A DNA stretch of 64,000 nt from Hofstenia miamia (GCA_004352715.1 SCFE01000043.1:1835037-1899036); one strand, 5' to 3'. Numbered from the stretch's first letter, positions 46,645 through 58,520 are shown. Translations and numbers: made by a program. The notes: generated by a model from the sequence alone, not told the origin.

Positions 46645-48839
46645 TATATAGGGTAATTCATAATTTTCCGGAAAGAGTATAGCGTGGATAGTAAAATTAT
46701 AAATTTATGAAATGGATTTCCTTACATTAAAATTTTAAATTTAGGAAATCGATTTCTTTACATTTTGTTTACATTGATTAGATTTTCAAGATTTTCATAA
46801 ATATAGCATGGCGCAATACTCTATAACAGAAAAAGTATAAATTACAGCATGGTTTATTACGAATGGCAATTTAGAAGAGTGTAAAAGAAAGTTTTCTAAC
46901 AAATATGAAAAAGAAGCACCAAGTACCTCAACTCTTTGGGATTGGAAAAAGAAAGTGCTAGAGATTGGCAATTTAGCTTCGCATAGGCCTCATACAGGAA
47001 GAAATGTAACAGCATCTGGTGATGAAAACAGGCAAAAGGTACGTGATTTGATTGCTGAAGATCCGACTGTTTCCACAAGATGTTTGTCAGATGAAATAGG
47101 CGTGCCGCAGGCCACTGTAGTTCGCATTATGAAGACGGAAAAGATGCATCCTTATAAGCCTGTTTATTCTCAATATATTTGTGATGGTGACTCAGACAGA
47201 AGGATGCAGTATTGTGAAATAATGTTAGATAAAATTCAGCGTGATCCTGCATTTACCAGAAAACTAACATTTTCTGACGAATTTGTAATGCATTTGAAGG
47301 GCAATGTTAACAAACACAATGTCCATTATTGGGCGACGGGAAAACCACACCAAAGGATACTTGATCCGGGAAATACTCCTTCTTTGACAGTTTGGACGTG
47401 TGTTGGATATAATGGATTCCTATGCTACGATATCAGCCAACAAACCATGAATGGTGAGCGATACAATGCATTGTTAATGGAAAAGGTGATACCACGCTTC
47501 AAACGTCAAAGAAAACTGTATTTTCAGCAAGATGGCGCGGCATGCCATTATGCTACTGCAGTAAGAAATACTCTGAATGAGTATTTGGCTGAGAGATGGA
47601 TTGGCAGAAGAGGCCATATTGAATGGCCCGCAAGGTCGTCAGATCTCACAGTGTTCGACTTTTTTTGCGGTCGTATCTTTGATCATGAGCTTGCCATCCT
47701 ATTGGAAATATTTTCGCCTCAGTAGCTGATTTGCAAGCCAGGATAGAACAGGAGTTATTAAATATCCCATTACAAATGTTCAGGCGTACTCTTCGTGATT
47801 ATCCTAAACGTCTTCAGTTATGTATGGATGCCAACGGTGAACTCTTTGAGTAATCTTTCATCATGTATATCATGGTATTTTGCTTTATAAACGTGTTTAT
47901 AAACTTTTGTAAACTTTTATAAACTTTTGCGAAAATATAACTCTGTACATAAATATATATTTTTTATTTTTCCGGGAAATTATGGATAGCCCTGTATATA
48001 TATAATAGTTGCTAATCAATAAAAAATTTACGTCTTCTGGCATAATTTTAGCCAACATATCAAGAAATTCATTGAATTCAATAGTTCCATTGCCATCTGT
48101 ATCAATTTCTACAACAAAATTGTGAAGTTCTTCTGGACTCATTTCGGCCCCTTTTCCTCCTAAGCTGTCGATTACACCACCTAAATATCTACACTTAAAT
48201 TGTATTAATTAATTATTTGTACAATATATAATTTAATAGTGTAGATTATTTATACACAATAAAGTTTAAACTTTTAGTTTTTATAGGTAAATTTATATAA
48301 ATTTAATATTTTTGCATATATATATATATATATATATAAGGTTTGTCAAAAGTCCTTAGTGCTAGAATTTCTATGACTTGTATTGATTGCATAAACGAAT
48401 CCTGAAAGCAAATAGGAAGTCTTTTGCTTCCTTTTAAACGTAGTGATATCTGCCTTGATTCATCTTACTGAGTTCGTTATGGCACAAAACTTGAAAATCG
48501 AAGAACGAGTTTATTTTTATCATGTGCCGTTGACTATGACAATTTCACAGAGGCTAGAAAGTTGTTTTTTGACAACTAGAACAAAGAAACTTCAAACATC
48601 AGCACTGTTCGATTTTAGAGTGTAACTTGTCCGTCGTTCAAATCCCAATCGATTTGTATCGCCAAGCTATGAAAGACTTCCCGAAAAAACATGTTGCGTA
48701 CATGGTAGCCAATGGTGTATTTGGTTCTCTTGATGTACACTATTATTTGTGAAGTAAGCTCATAATTATTATATATAATAACACATATGATAAATGATAT
48801 TTTATCTTTGATTCTTGTGCCAAGAACATTTGACACACC

Positions 48840-48873
<34 letters not shown>

Positions 48874-50963
48874 CATGTAATGTCAAAAAACATTTTTAAA
48901 TTTAGATTTTTGAAATTTCTAATATATCTGTGCTTTTATAAATTAAGAAATATTATGACAAAATTTGAAGCAATTTCACCCAACCGTTCTCTCGCTGTAG
49001 GATTTTTGGCAGCAATATGTCACAATTTTTATTATGCCATATTGTGTTTTTTCATGAAACTACTGTTTTTCCTCGTTTCGACATTTTATATGTTTTCAAG
49101 TAAACGACCACCCATGAGTACATTAACGAGGTTTTGTCAACTCTGAAAGCATCATGAAAAAGCCAGAACTTAAAAAATCACAATTTTTTCACTACCTATC
49201 ATTGAAAATGATGATATCATTAGCGTATTGATGACGCCATCACGCTTTCAAGGACCTCATTTTGTAGATAAGGGATTGTTTTAAAAACGTACAAACATTC
49301 ATAGAGAAATATTATTGTTAGAGAAGGGACTGAATTAAACATGTGAGTTTAACAAAAAAAATATTATCTGCTAAAAATGGTTCTCTTTTTACAGAATATT
49401 GCATTTACGTATTTAAATCTCATTTGAATAGTACTGTACATTTCCCTCCTGAGATAAAAGGTTGCAGTTGACACGAAAATTTTGCATCAGGGTTTAGTCT
49501 CTTGATTTCAATTCATATAGGCCTATCAACAGAAATTTCTTGTTGAAATCATAGAAGCTGTTTGACTACACTGCTGTGAAACTTCTTGTACACTCGTATG
49601 TATTCACATCTGAACTCTAATAGCATATTCCACTCTTCCTATTGTAAATCATAATTATTGTTTCAATTGCGCTGAAATTTCAGTCAATGAAATTGCGAAG
49701 GATGCAAAAAGTGTACTGGAAGTGTATTTAGCTATACAGAAAGCTACTAGAAAGGCTGGATTTGTGATGCTTGGGCAACTATTTTGTTATATATATATAT
49801 AAATAATCTGATGAGGAATTTTTACGTCCCACCTTTTCAAAATCTTCACACGCTAAATCAGCAATCCATAGTCATATCTGCACTGGTTTGTTTTATGTGG
49901 ATCATCAATTATGCTGCTTTTATCGCCGCATTTATGTCATATAAAATTTTTACTTTGTGTGTACTCCCATTACAAATTCAAGAAAAGAATCATTACTCGA
50001 ACTTATTTCTTTTAAATGATTCAAAATTTCACGTTTTACAATCAAATCCAGCATGAAAATTCTAAATTTAGAAATTTAAATATTGCCACTGGCGAAAATT
50101 CTCAGCCAAACTACATTTTCTATTTTTACTGCAATGCAAAATTCAGCTTAGGAAACTAAAGATTTCTCTTAGATTAGTCTTTATGAGCTACACATTCTAT
50201 TCTTAAATGAAAAATTTTTGTAACTTTCTAATCTATGTGATGCAGCCCTTTTGTTAAAGTTGTATTACTGTCTAGACTGTTAGTACTTATTTGTTGAGAA
50301 ATTAAATGTAGTAAAATATAATATAGAAATTCAGTACTCAAGTTTAGCTCCCGCTTAGTAATTAATTAAAACTGCAGTCCTGAGTATCATTTTGTTAATG
50401 TAATACAGTTTATTTTCATTGGAATTCCAGTTAGTCTTTAGTGATAAAAATAGAGAAGCAGACTCATATTACGCTTAAAACATTTAACTTTATTGAATAT
50501 CAATATTAAGCAATGTGCCGATGTACTAGACTAGAAATAGATTGGAATCACTAAACAAAAAAGATACTAGTGTCCGAAATTGAAAAATTCATATGAAAAC
50601 ATGTGTTATAGTAATTAAGTTAGTAGCATCTATTGTCTTGTTTGCTATAACTTTACTCAAATCATGCCCTTGCAAAGATCCATAGTTTACACTTCCGCTA
50701 TTCTATGCTGAGAGATCAATTTCTGAACATTAAATTTTTTTTAGTTTTTTGCTAATTTTTAAAATCTTCACACAATAAATCACGTTTATTTTACAATATG
50801 AGTAAAAATTTAAGAAACTTCGTAGACAAACGGCTATTTGAGAAAAACCATAAAAATTGAACTTTTTAAAAAGAAATGTCAAAATATAATTCATAGTCGT
50901 ATTTAGTTTAGAAGTTCATTTGAAACCATGTGACAGCTTTGCCATTCCAATTTTTCGAACACC

Positions 50964-50998
<35 letters not shown>

Positions 50999-51165
50999 AT
51001 TTTTTTATAAGAAAGCATGTTGATAAAATAATCTAACATGAGTAAAGTGAATATTTCTGCATTACCTAATTCTTCTTCTGTAATGCATCCTTTCCCATCC
51101 GTATCGAACAGATTGAAAGCCTCTCTGTATTCAGCTATTTGGTCATTCGTAAAGCGATGTGCCAT
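44172..51165 (-). CDS. Four-EF-hand, calmodulin/troponin C-like protein (3 exons)
   Basis: Exons on the minus strand: 51165-51066, 48180-48032 and 44390-44172; GT-AG introns and phases join to 155 residues. EF-hand 1 has loop residues 21-32 ([12 protein letters not shown]) and EF-hand 2 has 60-71 ([12 protein letters not shown]). EF-hand 3, residues 97-108 ([12 protein letters not shown]), lacks the acidic residues at loop positions 3, 5 and 12. EF-hand 4, residues 133-144 ([12 protein letters not shown]), has the key acids. It is therefore a calmodulin-superfamily Ca2+ sensor with probably three working sites. An acidic linker (EDEEEDE) joins the lobes, and three extra residues precede EF-hand 2 compared with calmodulin. 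It is not calmodulin itself: sequence divergence is too great. A possible 5' untranslated exon exists, because TTTATAG precedes the start ATG. Introns hold Tigger and mariner relics. Confidence 0.9.
44792..44852. repeat. (GA)n microsatellite
   Basis: About 30 GA units, interrupted once by GCGAGCGA, inside intron 2 of the EF-hand gene. Confidence 0.97.
45150..45660 (-). pseudogene. Tigger/pogo transposase 5' relic
   Basis: On the minus strand: [27 protein letters not shown], then in one frame [20 protein letters not shown] with VKS and a stop, followed by [16 protein letters not shown]. This is the N-terminal helix-turn-helix (CENP-B/Psq type) of Tigger-like pogo transposases, which binds element ends. 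The 5' leader contains repeated TTCGAACAAA-like motifs, also typical of Tigger ends. Only the first 80 or so codons remain and the DDE domain is missing. Confidence 0.7.
45780..46560. other. Non-coding intron sequence
   Basis: Intron 2 of the EF-hand gene; no supported element. Confidence 0.5.
46573..46648. repeat. (AT)n microsatellite flanking a mariner element
   Basis: About 35 AT units with a few interruptions (ATGTATATATACAT), directly next to the left end of the mariner. Confidence 0.95.
46649..47994 (+). mobile_element. Near-complete mariner-type element
   Basis: The ends are inverted repeats of about 27 bases. The left reads TAGGGTAATTCATAATTTTC and the right, as reverse complement, CAGGGCTATCCATAATTTCC; both are followed by CGGAAA. 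Flanking bases are TA on both sides. Length about 1.35 kb, normal for the superfamily. It lies antisense in intron 2 of the EF-hand gene, 37 bases from an exon. Confidence 0.88.
46808..47853 (+). pseudogene. Mariner-type transposase with two lesions
   Basis: From ATG 46808 ([10 protein letters not shown]) the frame reads through a TAA at 46838-46840 and then stays open to 47725. It shows an HTH region ([28 protein letters not shown], then [20 protein letters not shown]) and the catalytic region: [24 protein letters not shown] and [19 protein letters not shown] frameshift near 47700 leads to the true C-terminus ([20 protein letters not shown], ending ANGELFE at TAA 47851). Acidic residues for D, D and the third D are present. 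The enzyme cuts and pastes at TA. About 347 residues when intact; one stop and one shift make it inactive, though recently so. Confidence 0.88.
48032..48180 (-). CDS. EF-hand gene exon 2
   Basis: 149 bases after acceptor [28 protein letters not shown]-hand 2 and LAKIMPED. Donor GAC|GTAAAT lies only 37 bases from the mariner element that ends at 47994. Confidence 0.9.
48316..48336. repeat. (AT)n microsatellite
   Basis: About 10 AT units at the left end of the next mariner-type element. Confidence 0.9.
48337..48842 (+). mobile_element. Internally deleted mariner-type element
   Basis: Ends are inverted: left TAAGGTTTGTCAAAAGTCCT, right as reverse complement CAGGGTGTGTCAAATGTTCT. Both are flanked by TA in (AT)n. 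Inside, [16 protein letters not shown] starts a transposase N-terminus that breaks at once; the catalytic part is deleted. About 506 bp, non-autonomous. In intron 1 of the EF-hand gene. Confidence 0.82.
48843..48871. repeat. (AT)n microsatellite
   Basis: About 14 AT units at the right end of the deleted mariner-type element. Confidence 0.95.
48872..50960. other. Non-coding intron sequence
   Basis: Intron 1 of the EF-hand gene. No supported coding or transposon sequence; a short block at about 50416-50450 (CATTGGAATTCCAGTTAG) resembles part of the 53334 hAT-type family. Confidence 0.5.
50967..50996. repeat. (AT)n microsatellite
   Basis: About 14 AT units, 70 bases inside intron 1 of the EF-hand gene. 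Confidence 0.95.
51066..51165 (-). CDS. EF-hand gene exon 1
   Basis: 33 codons plus one base from ATG 51165: [17 protein letters not shown] then EF-hand loop 1. Donor TTAG|GTAATG. Confidence 0.88.
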
Positions 51166-51169
51166 GCTT

Positions 51170-52055
51170 TGCCTATAAATTAGCTAAATGCTTATGAATA
51201 ATTAATCGATTCACTCTATCGCGCGCTACTGGCAACCTAACATACGCATTTGGCTATCAAATATTCAAACAGCTCTACGGTCGAGGCATAATCTGAATTC
51301 AATGCAATAAACTCACTCTAATTGAATTCAACATAATAATGTAATAAAATGAAAATACAAAGCACACAGTAGTAAATATAGTCTATTTCATTTTATATGG
51401 TGCAAATTCAAAAGCGACACATATTTTAGAGATTATTCTCTTTAAGTGAATCTCGCAATCGCTTGGGAAATGTGTGTTTCAAGGGATTCCATCCGCTTCA
51501 TAGGTACTAAAATCAGATACGCATCGTAAATCAAGCTAACAACTGGTGGTATTCTTTTGCACTACCGTGTCGTAACACTTGGTTACATTACAGATATTAC
51601 ACTTGTTAGTTTGATTGCTTAAATAATTCATCTTAAAACTTCTGTTACTAAGCGTTTAATAATATTCGTAATTTTTTAATTGAATTCAATTAAAATCGAA
51701 GCAACTTTGTAGTTTTTTGCACATCAGCAGTGAGACCCTCAAGAAAACGGCTAGTAATTCCGGTAGGACAGGTCATTGTGGCGTAAATAGTGCATGAAAA
51801 CTTTCTGTATGCATGATATGCAGTTTTTAAAAATGGGTGATTCAGTTTTCTTTAAGAAAATTGCCGTATTATGTTGGCGAAAAAAATATACTGAAAAAAT
51901 ATGGAGCTCCGAACAATTACAAATTGTTTAAAAAATTTACTTATTAGTTTTTGCTATCTTCAATTCAATATCAACCGAATGAAATTTGACTGAGAAATCT
52001 ACAAAATCAGCAGTATGCAATACATCTGCATTCTAAGTCACTCTTAATAACACAC

Positions 52056-52089
<34 letters not shown>

Positions 52090-53325
52090 AATATGCATTG
52101 AAACACGTTGAAAATTTGAGCTTAAACTTTGCCAAGTAATCTCACTAAACTAATTTTCAAAGCTCTCTTGTGTAAAATGCATTTCTGAAAAAAAACCTGG
52201 AGTTTTTAGAAATATATTTTCAGGGTGTGACAAATTATAAAACTTAGATAAATATACATGCAAAACATTAAACTATTATTCAAGCACAATGGAAAGATCG
52301 CTTAAATTCATATTCGAATAGTAATTGAATCATTAAGTGACTACAGTCGGTTCTCAAACATTGCTGCAGATTTTCAGAAACCGACTGATTTATTCTTTGG
52401 CACAATTGCAATCAATTAATTATATATATATATATATTTGTAAATAATAACTAATAATTTTTACAAATAATATATTTGATTATTGTGCTTAAAATTTCTA
52501 AATTACGGCTCGCTGTACTTTACTGAACTATTACTTTCAGAATACCCCCATTTTGCCTGCCCAGCAGATTCGAAATTGAAACCCGATAATTTCACTTGGT
52601 TTATCTATATATTCTATATATTCCTATTCTTCATCAGTACCACTGAGCATGTGAGATCCCTATGGATCACCGAAAGTGCGTTACATTATAAAATTTGCAT
52701 TTATTATTATTAAAATTCAATATGATTTCTCTTCACTAAAATTGTAGCTAACAAAATTTCCAAAACGTTTGAAAATGAGCGTACCAAATAGCTTGTGTAA
52801 ATATTAATACAAAATTAAGCACTTAAACTAAAGAGTATATGATTAAAAACTGAAGCACTCTTAAAATTGCTAAATGTGAAATCGTAATATAATACTTTTC
52901 TTAATTGAAGAGTTGCTCAAGAAAACATTCGGTATTGTAAAGAATGAAATTACAAAAATCCAACTTACGACATGGCTGTGATTGATTGTAGAAAACAGTT
53001 GTCTTAACGCTGTTTTGGCACAATGTTAAGACAGGTCTGGGCATTTTGAACAGGTGTTATATAATAGTGAACGTATTTGCAACAAAAGACATTTCCATCC
53101 CTTGAAAATATAGAATAAGTGTCAATTGTCAACCATTACATTGTCTCCTTTATTTCCGCAAAATTGCTGTACTGCATTCCTAAGTCCATTTACTTGCTCT
53201 TTTGAGTTAACAAAATTTCAAACAAAAAAATATTTGGGGTCTTCTTATTCAATTGGATAGTTTGAATTTTAAAGCCATACTTTTTGGAAACTATCTTGAT
53301 ATAAGCTGTCCAGAATTTATATTCA
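51170..53325. other. Intergenic, non-coding
   Basis: Upstream of the EF-hand gene. Contains (AT)n at 52058-52086 and 52421-52437. No supported gene or transposon protein; promoter elements cannot be placed. Confidence 0.5.
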
Positions 53326-53333
53326 ATAATTCT

Positions 53334-54333
53334 CAGGCTTGTCCATTGTAATTGGAATCTAATTGGATTCCAATTGGACATTGAAATTGCATTGGAATTG
53401 GTTGGACAAACAAAATTTCCTATTCATTGGATTCCAGTTAGATTTTCATTGATAAAAAATATCCAAAACGTTACAGCTGTTTTTATAATACAGTTTTCTT
53501 AATGATTTCTCATAAAATTAAAATCATTGCTTCGAATATGGGTGCAACCGCGCAGTATCATAGTAACTAATTGCAAATTTCACTCTTAATCATTTGTGGG
53601 CATAGTGTTATGTTATAAAATAAGTACCTTTTGTAAAATTATATTTGATTAGAATATAATGATTGGAGCAGTCGAGAAATTCGTATTTACAATATTACTG
53701 TGCCTTTGTATTCTAATCGGGCACCATATGATAACTAAATTTATTAAATTAATTGGATGCATAGCTATTTATGTTCTTTAATTAAGCCTGTATTGCAGTT
53801 CTGTCATAATATGATATACATACGTATGTGTGGTCTCGCATTAGGCAGCATTTCGAATGGGTAAAGTTTGTTGATATTTGGTGTCATCATATGGCAATAT
53901 ATTATCAGTAGTTCTACGATATTCTGTATGCAAAAACTCCATAAACTATGCTATTCTTTTCCATTTTTCTTGAAAAATTTTGCTTTTCTTTTTAAAACAA
54001 AGGACGGTGATTTACTCAGAAGAAGGTCCATTCAATTACACATTATTGATCACAATAAATAGATACTTAGACAAATTTTCTTCTGTCATGCTTATTCGTC
54101 TTTCAGTTCAGCAGTTTTCTGGTTTTACTATCGAAATTCATCTTTAATTATGAGATGCATAGAAAATTTAAATGTTATACTTTAATAAATGTTATGTATT
54201 TTGCATAGAAAATTTCGTATGTGAAACTCAAACTTAGATTGGAATCCACTTGGATTACAATTACACAATTCGAGAATTTTTATATTTGATTGGATTGGAT
54301 TTGAAAGAAAAATCTGTCCAATGGACAAGCCTG
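53334..54333. mobile_element. hAT-type non-autonomous element, 1,000 bp
   Basis: Left end CAGGCTTGTCCATTG at 53334 and right end CAATGGACAAGCCTG at 54319-54333 are perfect 15-base inverted repeats. Subterminal zones are rich in ATTGGAATCCAATTGGA-like motifs on both sides. Flanks ATAATTCT and GCGATCCT agree at 4 of 8 positions and differ only by transitions, compatible with an eroded 8-bp target duplication. No transposase is encoded. A second copy lies at 59457-60110. Confidence 0.78.
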
Positions 54334-54984
54334 GCGATCCTTGATGTTAAACAATTTGTATTAAATTCAATCAAAATATTGCTAAGACTTGCATGCATTG
54401 CATTACCGTATTAAACTTAAGATTCTATATCTTAAATTGTTAATATGTTAAATCTAATGTGGCCAAGGATACTGAGGTTAACTTTGATGTCCTATGATGT
54501 GGATGTCTTCACTAATACCTATCTGTTTCAAGAACAATTCTACAATTTTAGACTGTGTTACGTTTCCACATTAGTAGGAAGTTTTCTACTAAAACCTAAA
54601 ATGTGAATTGTTTTTTATGATAATTACATTAATAAAATATTTTTAAAAACCCATTTTTATGATAAATCATAAAGTCACGAGGTGTGCTAATGAGCATGTT
54701 ATTGAAATAAAAACGTGGTTAAAAATAGTTCTTCAGACTTTAATTAAATTTGCAAAATTGGGATTTGTGTAAGATGTAATGTAACAGCCAAATCAATAAA
54801 AATAAAAGTGTGGTTCTCCCTTAAACTTAAGCAACCTAGCGTCCATTTAATAGAACAAATCTTATTTCCTCATTCACAAAGAATTTTCTCCTAGCCTCTT
54901 AAAGAATTTGAAAATCCTAAGGCTTGTACATGCCTTTACCACTTGGTGCTTCATATTGATCTTGGTCTATATTCATGAAAGGTA

Positions 54985-55096
54985 ACTAGGTAGTATTTAC
55001 TTGATTTTTGACAATCATTCCCTAATAAGTATTAGATAGCAAGCATTTCATATTCTCAAAAAGTAAAACTTGATTATCAAGTAAATACTACCTAGT
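54985..55096. repeat. Perfect 21-bp inverted repeat with 70-base loop
   Basis: 54985-55005 (ACTAGGTAGTATTTACTTGA plus T) is exactly complementary to 55076-55096. It lies just before a gag-like region. Could be ends of a tiny fold-back element; no target duplication seen. Confidence 0.8.
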
Positions 55097-55190
55097 AAAT
55101 GCTTCCAAAATTAAGTCTGATATTTTTCAGTTAGGTCTATAATATATTATCAATATCACCAGAAAGCCGCACCCCACCACTGACATTGAA

Positions 55191-56590
55191 ATGCAGAGAT
55201 CTGAAGAACTTTTTCAAATAATTAAGCAAAGCCACGAGATAGAAGCCATGCTGAAAAGCCAAATTAAACAATTGACAGTAAAATTGCAGGAATTAAAATT
55301 CGACATAAGTCAGAGACTAGAGGAACAAAGGAACCTCTTTCAAATCCAAGTAGATAGATTAACGCAAAAACTAACAGATGCAAATCAACACATCATAGAG
55401 AAAAACGAAAAATGGGAAATGATGTACAAAGAGTTGGAAACAGAAAATAAATAATTACAAGAAGACAACCAAACACAGTTAATGGAAATTGAACACGTAA
55501 AGGACCAGTTAAGACTGATAAAGTTATCAGAAAACGAATCCGAACCAATTGAGAAACCAATTCACTAAATTGAAATGGACGAAGATGCTGAGATGAGAAA
55601 AATAATAGCAGAAATCACATCAGAAGTTAGGAAAAAAGTCAAACAGGAAATTGAAACGGAAAGGGTGTCTAAACCCAAATTTGAAAAATCGATTCTAACA
55701 GAAAATAACAACGAGGAAACAGCACCCTGTAAAGTGCAAATACAAAAATTTACAGTTACTCTTCAACGTTCGAAGAATGGCTTCAACTTTTCGAACTAAC
55801 AATGAGAAAGAACAAAAAGTTTCCCAAGAGACAGCGGCTGCAAGACTACCCTTATACTTATCGAGCAGCCTACCAACATTATTTGATTTTGGATGCAGAA
55901 ACGAAAAAAAATACAAATTGTTAAACAGAGATTTCCTAGATTATTATCAAAATGAAAGTTTTAAAAATCAATACAGACTCATTCTAAATGGCACAAAAAT
56001 GAGGAAATTTGACGATTTAAGAAATTACATGTTGCAGGTAGAACGACTACTAATGCTATGTTCAAGAGGAAGAAACTATTCCAAGTATGACTTGTTCTCT
56101 GACATAATGAAAGGCCTTCCAGAAAACATCCGACAACAGTTTGAGATAAAATGTGATGTGGATGATAAACTTGAAAAAATGATAAGAAAGACAGTGGATA
56201 CACAAGTAATGCTGGAAAATAACTCTCAAATATGTGAGAAAGCAACATGGAATAAACAAATGACTACAAATTGGAAAACCAGTGACCAAACAACAAAGAA
56301 ACCCACACATGGAGTCACCGACAAGAAATGAGAAAGTAATTAACATAAAAACGAAAGATGGACAAACAAGAAAAATAAGAGAAAGAGATGTAAAATGCTA
56401 TAACTGTGGACAAAAAGGCCATCGAAAGCCTCAATGCAAAAAACAGATAAACATCATAGAGAATGGAAACACATATTATGTTGAAGACATAATAAACTCT
56501 GAAGATGAAACATTAATTTTATGTACTTGCCATAAAATTGATTTTCAAAGCAATATGGAAACTGATAGTAGAAGACGATGGAGTGAGTAA
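55191..56590 (+). pseudogene. Ty3/gypsy-type gag relic with zinc knuckle
   Basis: A coiled-coil frame starts MQRSEELFQIIKQSHEIEAM and continues in one phase through TAA 55452 and TAA 55566 to 55799. A shift follows in the capsid start (STFEEWLQLFELTMRKNKKF), then QRLQ and AAYQHYLIL-type pieces in different frames, then a longer capsid part (LLNRDFLDYYQNESFKNQY, SDIMKGLPENIRQQF). The nucleocapsid knuckle CYNCGQKGHRKPQC (CX2CX4HX4C) lies near 56395. Gag packages element RNA. Protease and pol do not follow, only a short frame rich in Glu. No LTR was found. Dead relic, whether related to the unknown element at 4801 is open. Confidence 0.82.
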
Positions 56591-57519
56591 TTTCCTATGT
56601 CAACTAAAGGACAAGCGGATGAAAATACAAAGTACTCCACAATGCCGACTTCAGAACCTGTGGATGAGCACCATCCAAGTGAGTAATTCCCAGAGCCAAT
56701 TAAAGGGCATGGGGATGAAAGCTGAAGTTGAAGAAAAAATACCTGAAATAAAAGATGAAGACTATCACTATTTGAACTGGAAACAAATAGAACAACTAAA
56801 GGAAGTATTGCAGAGGCCAACAACAAGGTTTTGTGTCCTATGTTTCTTAGACTTTTATGGAAAACCATACAAATGTTGCCATTGATAGTATTGTAATGTT
56901 AAGTGAGATAATGGCCATTGTTGGTAATTATCGCAATTAGCAGTTTGCATGTAAACAAAACTTAAGAAAAGGGAACCATAACAAGAGCATTTACATTCTG
57001 TTACTCTTTTATATGAACATTTCCGAAAAATTAATTCTATATGAAAATGAATTTGTAAGCGTATTTTTACACGTTCTATAAAATTAAATACTAAAATTCT
57101 CTGTCAGCTTATATCAGCACAAATTACGTGGGAGTTTTCAAAAACGCTCTTTGCTTGTAGCAGACTACATTTACATGTTAGAAGTATTGAACCAGCCAAC
57201 AATGCAAGGCTGATTAAATATAAAAAGAATATTTTTGTCATTTGCAAGGTTTAAGTTTTCCAGTGAATTTTTTCTTGTATTTCAAATAACAATTAAAATA
57301 TTAGGCTAAGGCCTGGCCCGATCCAAGTTGCTATGTCAAAAATCAGCCCCAAGCCCAGCCGACCAAACTTTAGCCACAGCCCAATTCAAAATCTGCTGGC
57401 GCATCTCATTCACAAGATATCCCAACAGACTGTGAAGAAATATCTTTGATTTGAATTCGCAACTGCCGAAGAGAATGCTTTTTTCGGCTGACAAAGTTTG
57501 ATTGATCGTCCAGCATCAA
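56591..57519. other. Mostly non-coding; possible hAT end near 57303
   Basis: After the gag relic, a frame to 56885 (KDEDYHYLNWKQIEQLKEVL) may be its degraded continuation. GGCCTGGCCCGATCCAAG at about 57309 resembles the GC-rich ends of some hAT elements and may belong to the transposase relic that follows. Confidence 0.4.
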
Positions 57520-58520
57520 TTAATATTTACAAGGGAAAAGACAACAACTTCAACATTTGCATCATCTTGACGAATCTTGTGTATTCCTTAGGCCACCTCC
57601 GATAGAATCTGAATAACTTGCTGCATGACCCCATTTCTCCAGGAGTTCCCAATTCTTTAGCCATAGCATTTTTTCATCATATAATAATGACTGATCAAAC
57701 CTGTTGCGGAATGCTTCTCAATACACCCTTTCTAAAAAAAAGTCTAATGGATGGAAGTCCAACAGTGGTTTACTTGAATACTTCAAACATAATCATTGAG
57801 AAAACGTGAATACAGATAAAATCGAATTAATATCGTTAATTATCATCCTGAGGGCAACCTGCATGTTCCTTGCATTATTAGCGACTGATCCAAGAATTCT
57901 GACACCTGACTAAACAAGATCGTCACATACAGTTTTCAGATATCCAAATATGCTCTTTGTGATTTTGCTTATTATTATCGTGCTTTGCCAATAAAAGATA
58001 TCTTCCTTGATCCAAAACAGAACGCATATATAATGCTTGAATGATATTGAGTCCGTCCAACCACCTAAAGGAATTTTAATAATATTTCCATTGAATTTTC
58101 TTCAAATTGTCTGTGGCAATTCGATGTGACTAGGTCAATTATGGTGTCTCTTTTTTAACGGAGAATGGATAAACCCACTGAAAATAATGCTCTTCACCCA
58201 AACTGAATTGCAGCAGGCCGCAATGGCTTGGTGATCTTTTGCGGCAAGGCAGGCAAACAGTTTTCAGATGACGATGTTCCAAAGTAAATGTCAATTTCTG
58301 TCTTCTTGGATTCGGATTTGTCAACTAAAATGTTTCTTTCCATTTCAAGGAATCGATATTCAGAATCAATATATGTAATTATATTGGTGGCAAATCCTGA
58401 TGCAGCTGCACTAATAGCCGGGATTGAGGCTGCACCTAAGGTTTCGTTGGCTGGACCGAGCTTGCGCCAATTTTTTGGACATATGTCCATCTCCGTATAT
58501 AACATAAATGCTGGACATAA
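57520..58520 (-). pseudogene. hAT transposase relic (DUF659-like region)
   Basis: From 58505 down on the minus strand: YTEMDICPKNWRKLGPANET, then ALPQKITKPLRPAAIQFG. After shifts come GGWTDSISFKHYICVLF near 58050 and SIFGYLKTVCDDLV with SGVRILGSVANNARNMQVAL near 57890. The last block matches the part of hAT transposases where DGWT and the DNAxNM-type motif occur. Near 57640 a piece (GTPGEMGSCSKLFRFYRRW) may correspond to the CPGxTRW region. Several frameshifts and stops; inactive. Confidence 0.65.

Noticed and set aside
47897-48142. Single open frame of 81 codons on the minus strand as a gene
   Set aside because: Only its first part is an EF-hand exon; the rest reads through the splice donor into the mariner end.
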